NCBI GenBank assembly: GCA_019422105.1
Contig: JAHZDZ010000003.1
Location: 226,330 to 290,329 of the forward strand
DNA length: 64,000 nt
Source: Bacillota bacterium
GTDB taxonomy: Bacteria; Bacillota; Clostridia; Lachnospirales; Anaerotignaceae
Reading direction: 5' to 3'
Position 1 is the stretch's first letter, and each line of letters opens with the position of its first letter. Of this stretch, positions 33,127 to 42,159 are shown in pieces. The notes below the pieces were generated by a model. That model was given only the letters and a program-made list of their open reading frames with translations, made no database searches and was not told the origin of the DNA. The translations under genes were made by a program, and so were the position numbers.

Positions 33127-34383
33127 TTAGCTTTTTGCACTCTCACGGTATTTTACTTCGTCCAGTACATTCTCGCTTTTGGCAACAATAACAGAGCATA
33201 CACAATCGCCCATCACGTTTACTGTTGTGCGGACCATGTCCAGTATTCTGTCAAAACCAATAATCAGCGCGATTCCCTCCACAGGAAGGCTGACGGATTC
33301 CAAAACCATGGCGAGCATGAGCATGCCAACGCCGGGTACGCCTGCTGTACCGACGGAGGACAATACAGCGGTCAATATAATAGTAAGCATTTGACCGATG
33401 CCGAGATTGATGCCGTATACCTGGGCGATAAAAATGGCGGCTACACCCTGCATGATAGCGGTTCCGTCCATATTGATGGTTGCGCCCAAGGGCAGGTTAA
33501 AGGAGTAAACCGATTTCGGCACGCCAAGGGATTCCATAGCCTCCATGCTGACCGGCAGGGCCGCATTGCTGGAGGAGGTAGAAAAAGTAACAGAGGCCAC
33601 GGAAAGGTAAGCCTTGAAAAACTGTGTTAAAGGCAGATGGGTGAATGCTTTGAGCAGTGAGCCATAAATGACAAAGGCGTGAATTGCCGACGCCAGAAAA
33701 ACGATTAAAATAAACTTCGCTACACTGATAAGGGATTCAAAGCCGACATTATATACAGTTTTGGCAATCAGTGAAAAAATACCGATTGGCGCTAAAACCA
33801 TAATCATGGTAACGACCTTCATCATGCATTCGTTAAAGGCCTCAAAAAGGGTTACCAGTGTTTTTCCTTTTTCACCAATCAAATTCAGGGCAAGACCAAA
33901 AAGCACGGCGATTACAATAACCTGAAGCAGGTTGCCGTCCGCCATAGCCTTAACCGGATTTGTGGGTATCATATCAAGAAAAATGTCTACAATTGGCTTG
34001 GATTCCGGTATGGTATATTCTCCCTTGATAAGGTAGGACATATCAAGGCCCTGACCGGGTTTCAGAACAACAGCCAAAAGCAGGGATATGGTGATGGCGA
34101 TGGCAGTTGTTGTCAGATAGAAAATAATTGTCTTGGAGCCTACCCGCCCCAGGGTTTTGATGTCCCCGAAGGAGGTCATGCCGCAAATGAGGGAAGCGAG
34201 AACCAGAGGGACGACAATCATTTTAATAAGGTTAATAAAGCCTGTGCCGAAGAAGGTCAGCAATCCGTTTATTAAAAAGCCGTCTACAAAGCTGTTGCCT
34301 TGAAACAGTTTTAAAAAAAAGCCAAACGCAATACCAAGCAGCAGGCTGATGAAAATCAGTGTTGTCTTATCTTTTGTTTTCAT
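33127..34383 (-). CDS. Dicarboxylate/amino acid:cation symporter (DAACS family)
   Basis: A 418-aa glutamate-transporter-fold protein with eight helices and two re-entrant loops. The first hairpin motif is FSTSSSNAALP, followed by LGATINMDGTA in TM7 and SVGTAGVPGVG in the second hairpin, with DRILDMVRTTVNVMGD in TM8 (substrate Asp and Arg). It imports glutamate, aspartate, C4-dicarboxylates or Ser/Thr with sodium or protons; the substrate cannot be chosen with certainty. GGAGG precedes the ATG. It is monocistronic. Confidence 0.93.
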   Translation of the reverse strand: MKTKDKTTLIFISLLLGIAFGFFLKLFQGNSFVDGFLINGLLTFFGTGFINLIKMIVVPLVLASLICGMTSFGDIKTLGRVGSKTIIFYLTTTAIAITISLLLAVVLKPGQGLDMSYLIKGEYTIPESKPIVDIFLDMIPTNPVKAMADGNLLQVIVIAVLFGLALNLIGEKGKTLVTLFEAFNECMMKVVTMIMVLAPIGIFSLIAKTVYNVGFESLISVAKFILIVFLASAIHAFVIYGSLLKAFTHLPLTQFFKAYLSVASVTFSTSSSNAALPVSMEAMESLGVPKSVYSFNLPLGATINMDGTAIMQGVAAIFIAQVYGINLGIGQMLTIILTAVLSSVGTAGVPGVGMLMLAMVLESVSLPVEGIALIIGFDRILDMVRTTVNVMGDCVCSVIVAKSENVLDEVKYRESAKS

Positions 34384-34578
34384 TTTTTAATCCTCCGATA
34401 CTAATTTTATAAATAAGAGCATAAAACAGCTGCCTAAAAGCAGCAAACCTTGTTAAATTATACACTATAACAGCGAAGTATGTCCACTGGAAAGACTATA
34501 TAATTCATTTTTGTATTCTATTAGAATAGACAAGGTGGGGATTATGAAATATAATCGGAAGAAAAAGGAGGTTTTGCT

Positions 34579-35193
34579 ATGGAAGTAAAATGTTTTGTGC
34601 AGGGCGAGATTGAAACCAACTGTTATGTTGTATCAGATGAGACGAAAAACTGTGTTGTGATTGACTGTGATGGAAATATAGGCTCTATTGCCCGCTATAT
34701 TACGAATAACGGATTGACGCTGACTCATATACTCCTGACTCACGGGCATCATGATCATATCGGCTCTGTGAATTTGCTTCGGGAAAAATATAATTGTACT
34801 GTCTGTATTAATAAGAGGGATGAGGAGCTTCTTGGCTCTGCCAGCAAAAATTATTATGATGGAAAATTTGAGGCTGTATTGGCGGACTGTTACCTGAAGG
34901 AGGGAGATATTGTAAAAAGCGGCAATATGACTTTCTCTGTCATGGAAACACCGGGACACACAAAAGGCGGCGTCTGCTATATTACAGAGGGTGCTGTCTT
35001 CTCCGGAGATACTCTTTTTGCAGGGGACTGTGGCAGGACGGATTTATACGGCGGAGACTGGGAGGAGATGAAGCAGTCTTTGAAGCGTCTTCACGATTTG
35101 GAAGGTGATTATGCCGTATATCCGGGACATGGGCCGTCTTCAACATTGAAGGAAGAGCGCATTGTAAATCAGTATATGAAGCAGTCATTATAA
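34579..35193 (+). CDS. Metallo-beta-lactamase-fold hydrolase (glyoxalase II-like)
   Basis: A 204-aa binuclear metal hydrolase with THGHHDHIGS (HxHxDH), GHTKGG, SGDTLFAGDCGRTD (bridging Asp) and YPGHGP. Short members like this (YcbL-type) are thioesterases or glyoxalase II-like enzymes of uncertain substrate. AAAAAGGAGG precedes the ATG. It is followed by a terminator at 35296 and lies upstream of, but not in, the spoVA operon. Confidence 0.9.
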   Translation: MEVKCFVQGEIETNCYVVSDETKNCVVIDCDGNIGSIARYITNNGLTLTHILLTHGHHDHIGSVNLLREKYNCTVCINKRDEELLGSASKNYYDGKFEAVLADCYLKEGDIVKSGNMTFSVMETPGHTKGGVCYITEGAVFSGDTLFAGDCGRTDLYGGDWEEMKQSLKRLHDLEGDYAVYPGHGPSSTLKEERIVNQYMKQSL

Positions 35194-35295
35194 GGGCTCA
35201 AGGGAGAGCATGACAGAGGATAATTTTTTATTCATTTTTTGGAGAAAATCGATAGTATAAAATCAACAATGTTTTTTTATGAAAAGCCAGTACAG

Positions 35296-35329
35296 TAAGC
35301 CGTTCTTTTTTAGAACGGCTTATTTTTTT
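35296..35329 (+). terminator. Rho-independent terminator
   Basis: An 11-bp stem TAAGCCGTTCT (35296-35306) with AGAACGGCTTA (35312-35322), loop of T's, followed by a run of T's. It separates the hydrolase gene from the spoVA operon. Confidence 0.88.
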
Positions 35330-35416
35330 ATTTTAGGAATGAATATCGCAAATTTAGCAATAATAAGAACAGTGAATCAAAAAAAAAGTTCAATTCACTG
35401 GAAAGGATATGGTGTT

Positions 35417-35593
35417 ATGACTATAAAAAACAGAGCACTGCTTTTGATTGCTGCGATTATGGTTTCTATACTGTGTATTTCCTGTTTAGTGTATGCCGCT
35501 TCCGAAAAGTTATACGAAGAGTACCGGCCAAAGGGAACTTTTGTATCATTGAATTTTTCAGATGAGGAGACGGGAAATGGATATTTATATTAA
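35417..35593 (+). CDS. Small secreted/membrane protein ahead of spoVAA, 58 aa
   Basis: A 58-aa protein with one N-terminal hydrophobic stretch (LLLIAAIMVSILCISCLVYA, about residues 8-27), read as a membrane anchor or signal peptide (possible cut after VYA), and a short charged tail. GGAAAGGA lies upstream of the ATG. Its last 17 bases overlap the spoVAA start, so it is probably translated with the operon. I do not recognise a family. The longer in-frame ATG at 35279 runs through a terminator and is rejected. Confidence 0.6.
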   Translation: MTIKNRALLLIAAIMVSILCISCLVYAASEKLYEEYRPKGTFVSLNFSDEETGNGYLY

Positions 35594-36206
35594 GCCCATA
35601 AAAAAAATATCAATTGCGGAGAGAAAAATTGTTTATTTAAAGGATATTGCCGAGGTCTTTTCTGTGGAGGGCAATGTGGAGAGCATCAAAAATACCATTG
35701 TCCTGAAAATCAAGGAGGACAGCGAAAAGTCCTATCTGCTTTCCGTTATAGATGTGATAAAAGCCATTACAAACGGATTCCCTGAATTTACCATCACGAA
35801 TGTAGGCGAGATGGATGTGATAGTGGAGTACAGTCCCGAAAGAAAAAGAGACAGGAAATGGCTGGTTTACCTGAAGGTTGCTGTTATTTTCGTCATCCTT
35901 TTTGCAGGCGCGTCCACAGCGATTATGAGCTTTCACTCTGACGCGGAGATGCCGAGCATACTGAGAAACTATTACTATATTTTCTTCAGGGAATATGTGG
36001 ACAACCCCGTCATTTTAGTGGTTCCCTATTCTATCGGTCTGGCTGTGGGTATCATTGTCTTCTTCAATCATTTTTCAAAGCTTTATGTCACAAAAGACCC
36101 TACGCCAATAGAAGTGCAGATGACTACCTATGAGAAGGAAACGGTGGCAAATATGGTAGATACTCTGGAAAAGGAAAAGCAGCAGAAAAGCGGAGGTAAA
36201 AAATAA
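35577..36206 (+). CDS. spoVAA: Stage V sporulation protein AA
   Basis: A 209-aa protein with an N-terminal soluble domain (IYIKPIKKISI, VYLKDIAEV, ILKIKED-like strands) and C-terminal membrane helices near residues 99-120 and 143-162. SpoVA proteins move calcium-dipicolinate into the forespore and release it in germination. Start 35577 follows GAGGAGACGGG. It is the first recognised gene of a spoVAA-AB-AC-AD-AE operon; expression in the forespore is expected from the family. spoVAF and a second spoVAE are not present here. Confidence 0.85.
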   Translation: MDIYIKPIKKISIAERKIVYLKDIAEVFSVEGNVESIKNTIVLKIKEDSEKSYLLSVIDVIKAITNGFPEFTITNVGEMDVIVEYSPERKRDRKWLVYLKVAVIFVILFAGASTAIMSFHSDAEMPSILRNYYYIFFREYVDNPVILVVPYSIGLAVGIIVFFNHFSKLYVTKDPTPIEVQMTTYEKETVANMVDTLEKEKQQKSGGKK

Positions 36207-36635
36207 ATGGATTTATTCAAAAATATAGCTTTAGCGGTCATAGGGCTATCCTCCGGCATGGTAGTGGCCGGAGGTATATTTGCTTTTATTGCCGTTATCG
36301 GTATTGTGCCCAGAATGGCGCAGAGGACCGCCACCGTTCCCTATATCCCCATGTATGAGGACGCTATAACACTGGGCGGTATTTTCGGCGTATTGACGAT
36401 GTATCTGAACCTGTATATTCCCATAGGCCCTGTACTGGCTGTTATTTTCATGTTTGCCACAGGGATTTTTGTTGGCTCACTTGCGGTATCGCTGGCGGAG
36501 GTATTAAATGTAATACCAATATTTATGCGCCGGGCCAGGCTAACGACAGGTATTGTCTTTTTTATACTGGCTTTGGCTTTGGGCAAGTGCTGCGGAAGCC
36601 TTGTTTATTTCTTCATGGCAGGCTTTACAGCCTGA
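36207..36635 (+). CDS. spoVAB: Stage V sporulation protein AB
   Basis: A 142-aa integral membrane protein with four or more helices (GLSSGMVVAGGIFAFIAVIG, LGGIFGVLTMYLNL, VIFMFATGIFVGSLAVSLAEVLN, TGIVFFILALALGK). The GGIFAFI and GSLAVSLAEVLN-type motifs match SpoVAB, whose VLNVIPIFxRR pattern is conserved. It begins immediately after the spoVAA stop with GGAGG upstream. Part of the dipicolinate transport operon. Confidence 0.85.
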   Translation: MDLFKNIALAVIGLSSGMVVAGGIFAFIAVIGIVPRMAQRTATVPYIPMYEDAITLGGIFGVLTMYLNLYIPIGPVLAVIFMFATGIFVGSLAVSLAEVLNVIPIFMRRARLTTGIVFFILALALGKCCGSLVYFFMAGFTA

Positions 36636-36661
36636 TTAATTTTCAGATTGGAGTGTTTTAT

Positions 36662-37108
36662 TTGGACGAATCAAAAAAGGGACAGCAGCAGTATCAAAAG
36701 CTGGTGGATCAGACGACCCCGAACAGCAACATTGTTCTTGACTGTGCAAAGGCCTTTGTTGTGGGCGGGCTTATCTGCGTCCTGGGGCAGTTAATCATCA
36801 ACTATTTTGTATCCAAGGGCTTTACAAAGGACGAAAGCGCCATGATTAACTCTATCATATTGATTTTTATAACAGCGGTTTTAACCGGTCTGGGACTGTT
36901 CAGCAAAATCGGCAAGTTTAGCGGGGCGGGTACTATTGTGCCTATTACGGGCTTTGCAAACTCCGTTGTCTCTCCTGCTATTGAATTCAAGAAGGAAGGC
37001 CTGATATTCGGCCTGGGCGCTAAAATGTTTCTGATTGCGGGGCCGGTTATCGTATATGGGACGCTGACATCAATGGTTGTAGGCATTATATATTATTTTA
37101 TAAGGTAG
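36662..37108 (+). CDS. spoVAC: Stage V sporulation protein AC, TTG start
   Basis: A 148-aa membrane protein with helices around CAKAFVVGGLICVLGQLIIN, SIILIFITAVLTGLGLF and a C-terminal hydrophobic pair. GAGTIVPITGFANSVVSPAIEFKKEG is the conserved SpoVAC/SpoVAE signature. SpoVAC is a mechanosensitive-type channel component needed for dipicolinate release in Bacillus. The start is TTG at 36662, with GGAGTG about 9 bases upstream. The ATG at 36587 lies inside spoVAB and would add 25 unrelated residues. Confidence 0.9.
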   Translation: MDESKKGQQQYQKLVDQTTPNSNIVLDCAKAFVVGGLICVLGQLIINYFVSKGFTKDESAMINSIILIFITAVLTGLGLFSKIGKFSGAGTIVPITGFANSVVSPAIEFKKEGLIFGLGAKMFLIAGPVIVYGTLTSMVVGIIYYFIR

Positions 37109-37117
37109 GTGGTAAAT

Positions 37118-38143
37118 ATGAAAAGTAAACGTATCGGATCTCAGACAGTCAAATTTGAGAATCCTCCGGTGATACTCTCGGCAGCGTCCGTGGTTGGCCC
37201 GAAAGAGGGGGAGGGGCCTCTCAAGGACTGTTTTGATGTTATACTGGAGGATATTCTCCATGGTGAGGACAGCTGGGAAAAAGCGGAGAGCAAGTATGTG
37301 GAGGATGCTTTGAAGCTGGCAGTACAAAAGGCAGAATTGAAAATGGACGATATACAATATATATTAAGCGGAGACCTCTTGAATCAGGTGACTGGAACAA
37401 CCTTTGGCGTCAGAAGCCTGAAAAGGCCTTTTTTTGGACTTTTCGGCGCATGCTCCACAATGGGCGAGGCTATGAGCCTTGGAGCAATGCTTGTGGACGG
37501 CGGCTATGCAAAGCATGTGCTTTCCGCGGCCAGCAGTCATTTCTGCGCGGCAGAAAAGCAGTTTCGGTTTCCCCTTGACATGGGTACCCAAAGACCCCCT
37601 TCCTCCACCTGGACGGTAACGGGAGATGGGGCAGTCGTCATATCCGGCAGTGGATACGGCCCCGTCATTACTCAGGTGACAACGGGAAAAATTGTGGATA
37701 TGGGTATCACCGATGCCAACAATATGGGCGCGGCAATGGCGCCGGCGGCGGTAGACACCCTGGTGGCTCATTTCAATGATACGGGCACAAAGCCTCAGGA
37801 CTATGACGTTATTGCTACAGGGGATTTGGGCTATATCGGAAGCCAGCTTGTGAAGGAGCTCATGAAAAAAGAGGGCTTTGATATGGGAGACAATTATACG
37901 GACTGCGGTATTGAGATATTTGACAAGGAGAAACAGGACACACATTCCGGCGGCAGCGGCTGTGCCTGCTCTGCGGTCACCTTCTGCGGATATTTCTATG
38001 AAAAGGTAAAAAGAGGGGACATCAAAAAGATGATGCTCATACCAACGGGAGCCTTATTGAGTACAACCTCAACACAGCAGGGAGAAAGTATTCCGGGAAT
38101 TGCCCATGCCGTTGTCATTGAAGCGCCAAAAAATAAAAAATGA
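37118..38143 (+). CDS. spoVAD: Stage V sporulation protein AD
   Basis: A 341-aa thiolase-fold protein that binds dipicolinic acid in Bacillus. Typical segments are SAASVVGPKEGEGPL, GDLLNQVTGTTFGVR, FGLFGACSTMGEAMSLGAM, SSHFCAAEKQFRFPLD and GGSGCACSAVTFCGYF. It has no membrane helix and works on the forespore membrane with SpoVAC and SpoVAE. Start 37118 is preferred to GTG 37109, since AGGTAGGTGG lies between the previous stop and the ATG. Confidence 0.95.
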   Translation: MKSKRIGSQTVKFENPPVILSAASVVGPKEGEGPLKDCFDVILEDILHGEDSWEKAESKYVEDALKLAVQKAELKMDDIQYILSGDLLNQVTGTTFGVRSLKRPFFGLFGACSTMGEAMSLGAMLVDGGYAKHVLSAASSHFCAAEKQFRFPLDMGTQRPPSSTWTVTGDGAVVISGSGYGPVITQVTTGKIVDMGITDANNMGAAMAPAAVDTLVAHFNDTGTKPQDYDVIATGDLGYIGSQLVKELMKKEGFDMGDNYTDCGIEIFDKEKQDTHSGGSGCACSAVTFCGYFYEKVKRGDIKKMMLIPTGALLSTTSTQQGESIPGIAHAVVIEAPKNKK

Positions 38144-38153
38144 GGTGTTTAAT

Positions 38154-38507
38154 TTGGATTTGTTCAGAGCATTTATTGTAGGCGGAATTATATGCCTCAT
38201 CGGGCAGATACTGATAGATAAAACAAAACTGACCAGCGGCAGGATACTGGTGATGTATGTCTGTGCGGGCTGCCTTTTGGGTGGACTTGGACTTTATCAG
38301 TACGTAGTAGATTTTGGAGGTGCAGGCGCCACTGTGCCCCTAACGGGCTTTGGCTATAGCCTTGCAAAGGGCGTTATGGAGGAAGTGGATGCGGTAGGTT
38401 TTTTCGGCATTTTCACAGGAGGCTTAAAAGCTGCCGCGGGCGGTATTACGGCAGCGGTTGTCTTTGGATTTCTGGCCGCTTTGGTATTCAATCCGAAAGA
38501 AAAATAG
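38154..38507 (+). CDS. spoVAE: Stage V sporulation protein AE, TTG start
   Basis: A 117-aa membrane protein resembling SpoVAC, with AFIVGGIICLIGQILID, GGAGATVPLTGFGYSLAKGVMEEVD and a glycine-rich final helix. It completes the dipicolinate channel set. The start is TTG at 38154 with GAGGTG 7 bases upstream, placed 10 bases after spoVAD; the ATG at 38100 lies within spoVAD. As in spoVAC, TTG begins Leu-Asp, so these two paralogs share unusual initiation. No clear terminator directly follows. Confidence 0.9.
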   Translation: MDLFRAFIVGGIICLIGQILIDKTKLTSGRILVMYVCAGCLLGGLGLYQYVVDFGGAGATVPLTGFGYSLAKGVMEEVDAVGFFGIFTGGLKAAAGGITAAVVFGFLAALVFNPKEK

Positions 38508-38659
38508 AAAACAGCACTTAACAATTTTAACTAAAAAGTATATACCTGATTTGGATAAATTTTACATTAATTTTCAGATTATTTTAATGCTTTTTTCTAT
38601 GTTTTGTGTTATACTGCATTTGAGTTACAAACAATGCGGTTGTTCAAAGGAGATATGGA

Positions 38660-39160
38660 ATGGAAAAAGCAATCGGTTCAAGGGTGAATTTGTTTAACAT
38701 TGAAAATATGCTTGCAGTGGAATATATGGATTGTGTTAGTGATATTATTGACCATGAAAAAATAAAAAAATTGGATGACTACGAACAGCATTGCCATACC
38801 AGCAGACTGCAGCACAGCCTGAACGTTTCTTATTACAGCTTTCTGATTTGCCGTTTTTTTGGCTGGGATTACCGTTCCGCAGCCAGAGCGGGGCTGATGC
38901 ACGACTTATATTATTATGATTGGAGAACTACTAAAATCAAGGGAACCAATCATGCGGCATGGCACCCAAGAGTTGCTCTGGACAATGCGAAAAAGGTGAC
39001 GGATTTGAACAGAGTGGAGGAGGACGCAATTCTGACCCATATGTGGCCGTGTACTTTAAGACCTCCGCGTTATAAGGAGTCCTATGTGTTAACCTTTGCT
39101 GACAAAATATGCGCCCTTTTTGAGGTAACGGATAATCAGCTGAGCAGGGTAATGAATTAA
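38660..39160 (+). CDS. HD-domain phosphohydrolase
   Basis: A 166-aa cytosolic protein. HD metal site: HSLNVSYYSF supplies the first His, GLMHDLYYYD the HD pair, HAAWHP and ILTHMWP further His ligands, and FADKICAL the last Asp. The class acts on phosphomonoesters or nucleotides; the substrate is not evident. AAAGGAG precedes the ATG by 8 bases. It is monocistronic, with a terminator at 39178. Its closeness to spoVA does not show a sporulation role. Confidence 0.85.
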   Translation: MEKAIGSRVNLFNIENMLAVEYMDCVSDIIDHEKIKKLDDYEQHCHTSRLQHSLNVSYYSFLICRFFGWDYRSAARAGLMHDLYYYDWRTTKIKGTNHAAWHPRVALDNAKKVTDLNRVEEDAILTHMWPCTLRPPRYKESYVLTFADKICALFEVTDNQLSRVMN

Positions 39161-39177
39161 ATAATGAAAGAATGCCG

Positions 39178-39210
39178 AGGGATCTTGTGTTGTCAGGATC
39201 CCTTTTTTTT
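39178..39210 (+). terminator. Rho-independent terminator
   Basis: AGGGATC (39178-39184) pairs with GATCCCT (39197-39203), followed by eight or more T's. The rest of 39211-39477 has no recognised feature. Confidence 0.7.
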
Positions 39211-39477
39211 ACGTGAAAAAGGTCGAAATATGCGAATACATGTTCTATGTGGAACAAAGGAATGGATATTCAATATTTTTTATGAGACTAACAGGAATAA
39301 AAAGCAGAATTTTAATTTTTATTTGGAAAATACGTTAGAGTTGCTTTCGCTCCAATTGATTAAAAACCTATACCTTAAAACAAATGAATTTTAATATAAA
39401 AGTAAAAGTGTAAATCCCGTATTTCAAACATATGCTTAGAATATAGAAAACTTTTTTATATAATCTGGAAAAAAGTC

Positions 39478-39507
39478 TGGACAAATGATTTTTGACCTAC
39501 CTATAAT
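39478..39507 (+). promoter_or_regulatory. Promoter of YfcC-type transporter gene
   Basis: TGGACA (39478-39483), an 18-bp spacer and a perfect TATAAT (39502-39507), 32 bases before the ATG at 39539. Confidence 0.65.
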
Positions 39508-39538
39508 AGAATAGATATGAATAAAAGGAGGAAGTAAT

Positions 39539-40963
39539 ATGAGCAATGAAACAAAAACAGAAACAGCGGCAAAGAAAAAATTTAAAATGCCCCATGTTTT
39601 TGTTATTCTGTTTTTCCTGGTACTGATTGCCAGTATCTGTACCTGGATTATCCCCCCGGGACAATTTGATTATGAAATGGTTGACGTCAACGGCACCATG
39701 AGAAATTTGGTTGTTCCGGGTTCGTTCCACTACATTGACCCATCGGAGGCAACAAGGACGGGGGTAATAGGCTTCTTCAGCTCCTTCCACAGGGGCATGA
39801 TCAGCGGCGCTGAAATCATGATGCTTATTTTCATTGTAAATGCAGCCTTTGGCATGGTCATTAAAACAGGAGCCTTTGACTGTATGATGGGCGCTCTTTT
39901 AAGAAAATTTGACGGAAAGGAAAAGATATTAATCCCTATCTTTTTCGCAATTTTTGCTTTAGGCGCTACCATGTTTGGCATGTGGAACGATTTTAACGGC
40001 TTAATGCCTGTAATGGCAGGGCTTGGCATCGCACTTGGCTATGATGCGCTTTTTGGCTTTTCCATTATTGAACTTGGTATTGGTATTGGGTTTGCTTCTG
40101 CATTGATGAATCCCTATACGATTGTAATTGCCCAGTCCCTGGCGGGCATACCAATCTACTCTAACTCCGAGATACGAATTTTGATGCTGGTTGTCTTCTC
40201 AGCCATCACTCTTTGGTGGATTTTCCGCTATGGCAAAAAAATAAAGGACGATCCATCCAAAAGCCTTATGGTTGGTGAAAAATCCAAGTTCACTTTTAAA
40301 AAAGAGGATTTGGTTAAATTATCTATGGGTCCCAAGGAAAAGCTGATATTTGTCGATATTTTGGCTTGTCTCGGCATTATTCTTTACGGCTTTTTAAAGC
40401 TTGGCTGGGGCTCTATACAGCTTACGGGCGTGTTTTTGATGATGGGCATTATTGCGGCGTTGATTTATGGATGGAGCGCAGACAAAATTGCTGTGGAGTT
40501 TGTCAACGGCTGTGCAGATATTGTGTTCGGCGCCCTGATTGTAGGTATCGCCAAGGCAACACTGATTGTTATGCAGGACGGTATGATTATTGACACCATC
40601 ATTAATTTTATGGCAAGCCAGCTGGAGGGAATGCCAACCGCTATTGCTGCCCAGGGTATGCTTTTTATACAGACCATTATTAACTTTATAATTCCATCAG
40701 GATCCGGACAGGCGGCAACGATTATTCCGATTATGGCGCCTTTGGGCGATTTGATGGGAATCAGCCGTGAGGTTACTGTCCTTGCCTTCCAGATGGGAGA
40801 CGGTTTTTCAAACCTTTTGTGGCCAACTGCTAATATTGCTATCGGCTGTGGTATTACCGGCGTTCCCATCACAAAATGGTGGAAATTCTTCCTTCCGCTA
40901 TTTGGTATTTTGTATGTGGTACAGATGATGTTCTTGTTTGGCGCGGTTGCCTTTGGCATGTAA
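39539..40963 (+). CDS. YfcC/C4-dicarboxylate anaerobic carrier family transporter
   Basis: A 474-aa membrane protein with about 12 helices and a cytosolic basic loop near residues 225-260. Family-like motifs are WIIPPGQFDYE at the first periplasmic loop, MFGMWNDFNGLMPVM, and IIPSGSGQAATIIPIMAPL with FQMGDGFSNLLWPT near the end. Members carry dicarboxylates, basic amino acids, or peptides. The adjacent M20 amidohydrolase (20 bases downstream) points to import of a peptide or N-acyl amino acid that is then hydrolysed. AAAGGAGGA precedes the ATG. Confidence 0.88.
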   Translation: MSNETKTETAAKKKFKMPHVFVILFFLVLIASICTWIIPPGQFDYEMVDVNGTMRNLVVPGSFHYIDPSEATRTGVIGFFSSFHRGMISGAEIMMLIFIVNAAFGMVIKTGAFDCMMGALLRKFDGKEKILIPIFFAIFALGATMFGMWNDFNGLMPVMAGLGIALGYDALFGFSIIELGIGIGFASALMNPYTIVIAQSLAGIPIYSNSEIRILMLVVFSAITLWWIFRYGKKIKDDPSKSLMVGEKSKFTFKKEDLVKLSMGPKEKLIFVDILACLGIILYGFLKLGWGSIQLTGVFLMMGIIAALIYGWSADKIAVEFVNGCADIVFGALIVGIAKATLIVMQDGMIIDTIINFMASQLEGMPTAIAAQGMLFIQTIINFIIPSGSGQAATIIPIMAPLGDLMGISREVTVLAFQMGDGFSNLLWPTANIAIGCGITGVPITKWWKFFLPLFGILYVVQMMFLFGAVAFGM

Positions 40964-40983
40964 AGCTTTGGGAGGACTTGGAT

Positions 40984-42159
40984 ATGGAGATAAAGGCTGC
41001 TGTTGACAGCTTATATGAGGAATTAGTCGCGTTCAGGCGTCACTTACATATGCATCCCGAATTGTCGGGGACGGAATTTCAGACAGTAGAGGCTGTCTGT
41101 GAAAAGCTTGATAAATGGGGTATAGAATATGAAAGGGGCGTTGCCGATACAGGCATTGTTGCCATCGTGCGGGGTGCGAAGGCTGGCAAAACCGTAGGCT
41201 TAAGATGCGATATAGACGCTCTTGCAATTGAGGAAATGAATGACGTACCCTATAAATCTGTGGTAAACGGCGTTATGCATGCATGCGGACATGATGCCCA
41301 TACAACGATTGTACTTGGAGCGGCAAAAATTCTGAAGGATATGGAGAGGGAGCTTTGCGGCAATGTAAAGTTTTTTTTCCAGCCGGCGGAGGAAACAACC
41401 GGTGGCGCTGACAGAATGATACAGGCGGGGTGCCTGGAAAACCCTCATGTGGATTATGTTTTGGGACTGCATATGGCGCCCCAGTATGAAACGGGGACAA
41501 TTGGTGTAAAGTATGGCAAAATGATGGCGGCCTCAGATGAGTTTTTTATAACGCTGGAGGGAAAATCCTGTCATGGAGCACATCCTGACTTGGGAGTGGA
41601 TGCCATACTGATGGCCAGTCAGATTGTAAATTCTCTTCAGTCTGTTGTCAGCCGCGGCATTGCGCCTGTGAATTCCGCTGTCTGCCATATCGGCATGATA
41701 CAGGGGGGAAGCGCAGGCAATATTGTGGCGGATAGGGTTACCATGAAGGGAATTATGCGGTCTCTTGACCCTGATACCCGTATTTTTCTCCACGAAAGGG
41801 TAAAGAGCATTGTGGAGAATACGGCAGAGGCTTTCGGCGGAAAGGGTTTTCTGCAAATCAGGGAAAGCTATGGTCCGCTTATCAATACAGATGAGGTTGT
41901 TGATTTGGTAAAGAAAAACGGCGAATCGGTATTGGGAGAAGGACATGTGACAGTAGAGCAATATCCGGATATGGGAACTGAGGATTTTTCCTATTTTGCT
42001 TTGAATACCAAAGCGTGTTTTTTTCACCTGGGCTGTGCGGACATTAAACAGGGAATTGTGAATGATATTCATAACTGCCGTTTTGATATAGACGAAAAAT
42101 GTCTTGCCGTCGGGGTAAGGCTTCAGGTGGAGAATGTTTTGTCTTTGCTGAATAAATAA
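40984..42159 (+). CDS. M20 family amidohydrolase (aminoacylase/hippurate hydrolase type)
   Basis: A 391-aa binuclear metal hydrolase cleaving N-acyl amino acids or similar amides. RRHLHMHPELSGTEF, LRCDIDALAIEE, HACGHDAHTTIVLGAA (metal Cys and His), FFQPAEETTGGA (catalytic Glu-Glu), and the dimerisation domain around GAHPDLGVDAI. It is cytosolic. Start 40984 follows GGGAGGA; the frame extends upstream into the transporter gene but without a site. It is cotranscribed with the transporter and followed by a terminator at 42397. Confidence 0.92.
   Translation: MEIKAAVDSLYEELVAFRRHLHMHPELSGTEFQTVEAVCEKLDKWGIEYERGVADTGIVAIVRGAKAGKTVGLRCDIDALAIEEMNDVPYKSVVNGVMHACGHDAHTTIVLGAAKILKDMERELCGNVKFFFQPAEETTGGADRMIQAGCLENPHVDYVLGLHMAPQYETGTIGVKYGKMMAASDEFFITLEGKSCHGAHPDLGVDAILMASQIVNSLQSVVSRGIAPVNSAVCHIGMIQGGSAGNIVADRVTMKGIMRSLDPDTRIFLHERVKSIVENTAEAFGGKGFLQIRESYGPLINTDEVVDLVKKNGESVLGEGHVTVEQYPDMGTEDFSYFALNTKACFFHLGCADIKQGIVNDIHNCRFDIDEKCLAVGVRLQVENVLSLLNK

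Noticed and set aside
35338..35368. Sigma-G promoter upstream of spoVA
   Set aside because: A TGAATA at 35340-35345 is present, but no CATNNTA-type -10 lies at 16-18 bases, so the promoter was not called.
37109..37117. GTG start for spoVAD
   Set aside because: The GTG lies within the ribosome-binding region; ATG at 37118 is better placed.
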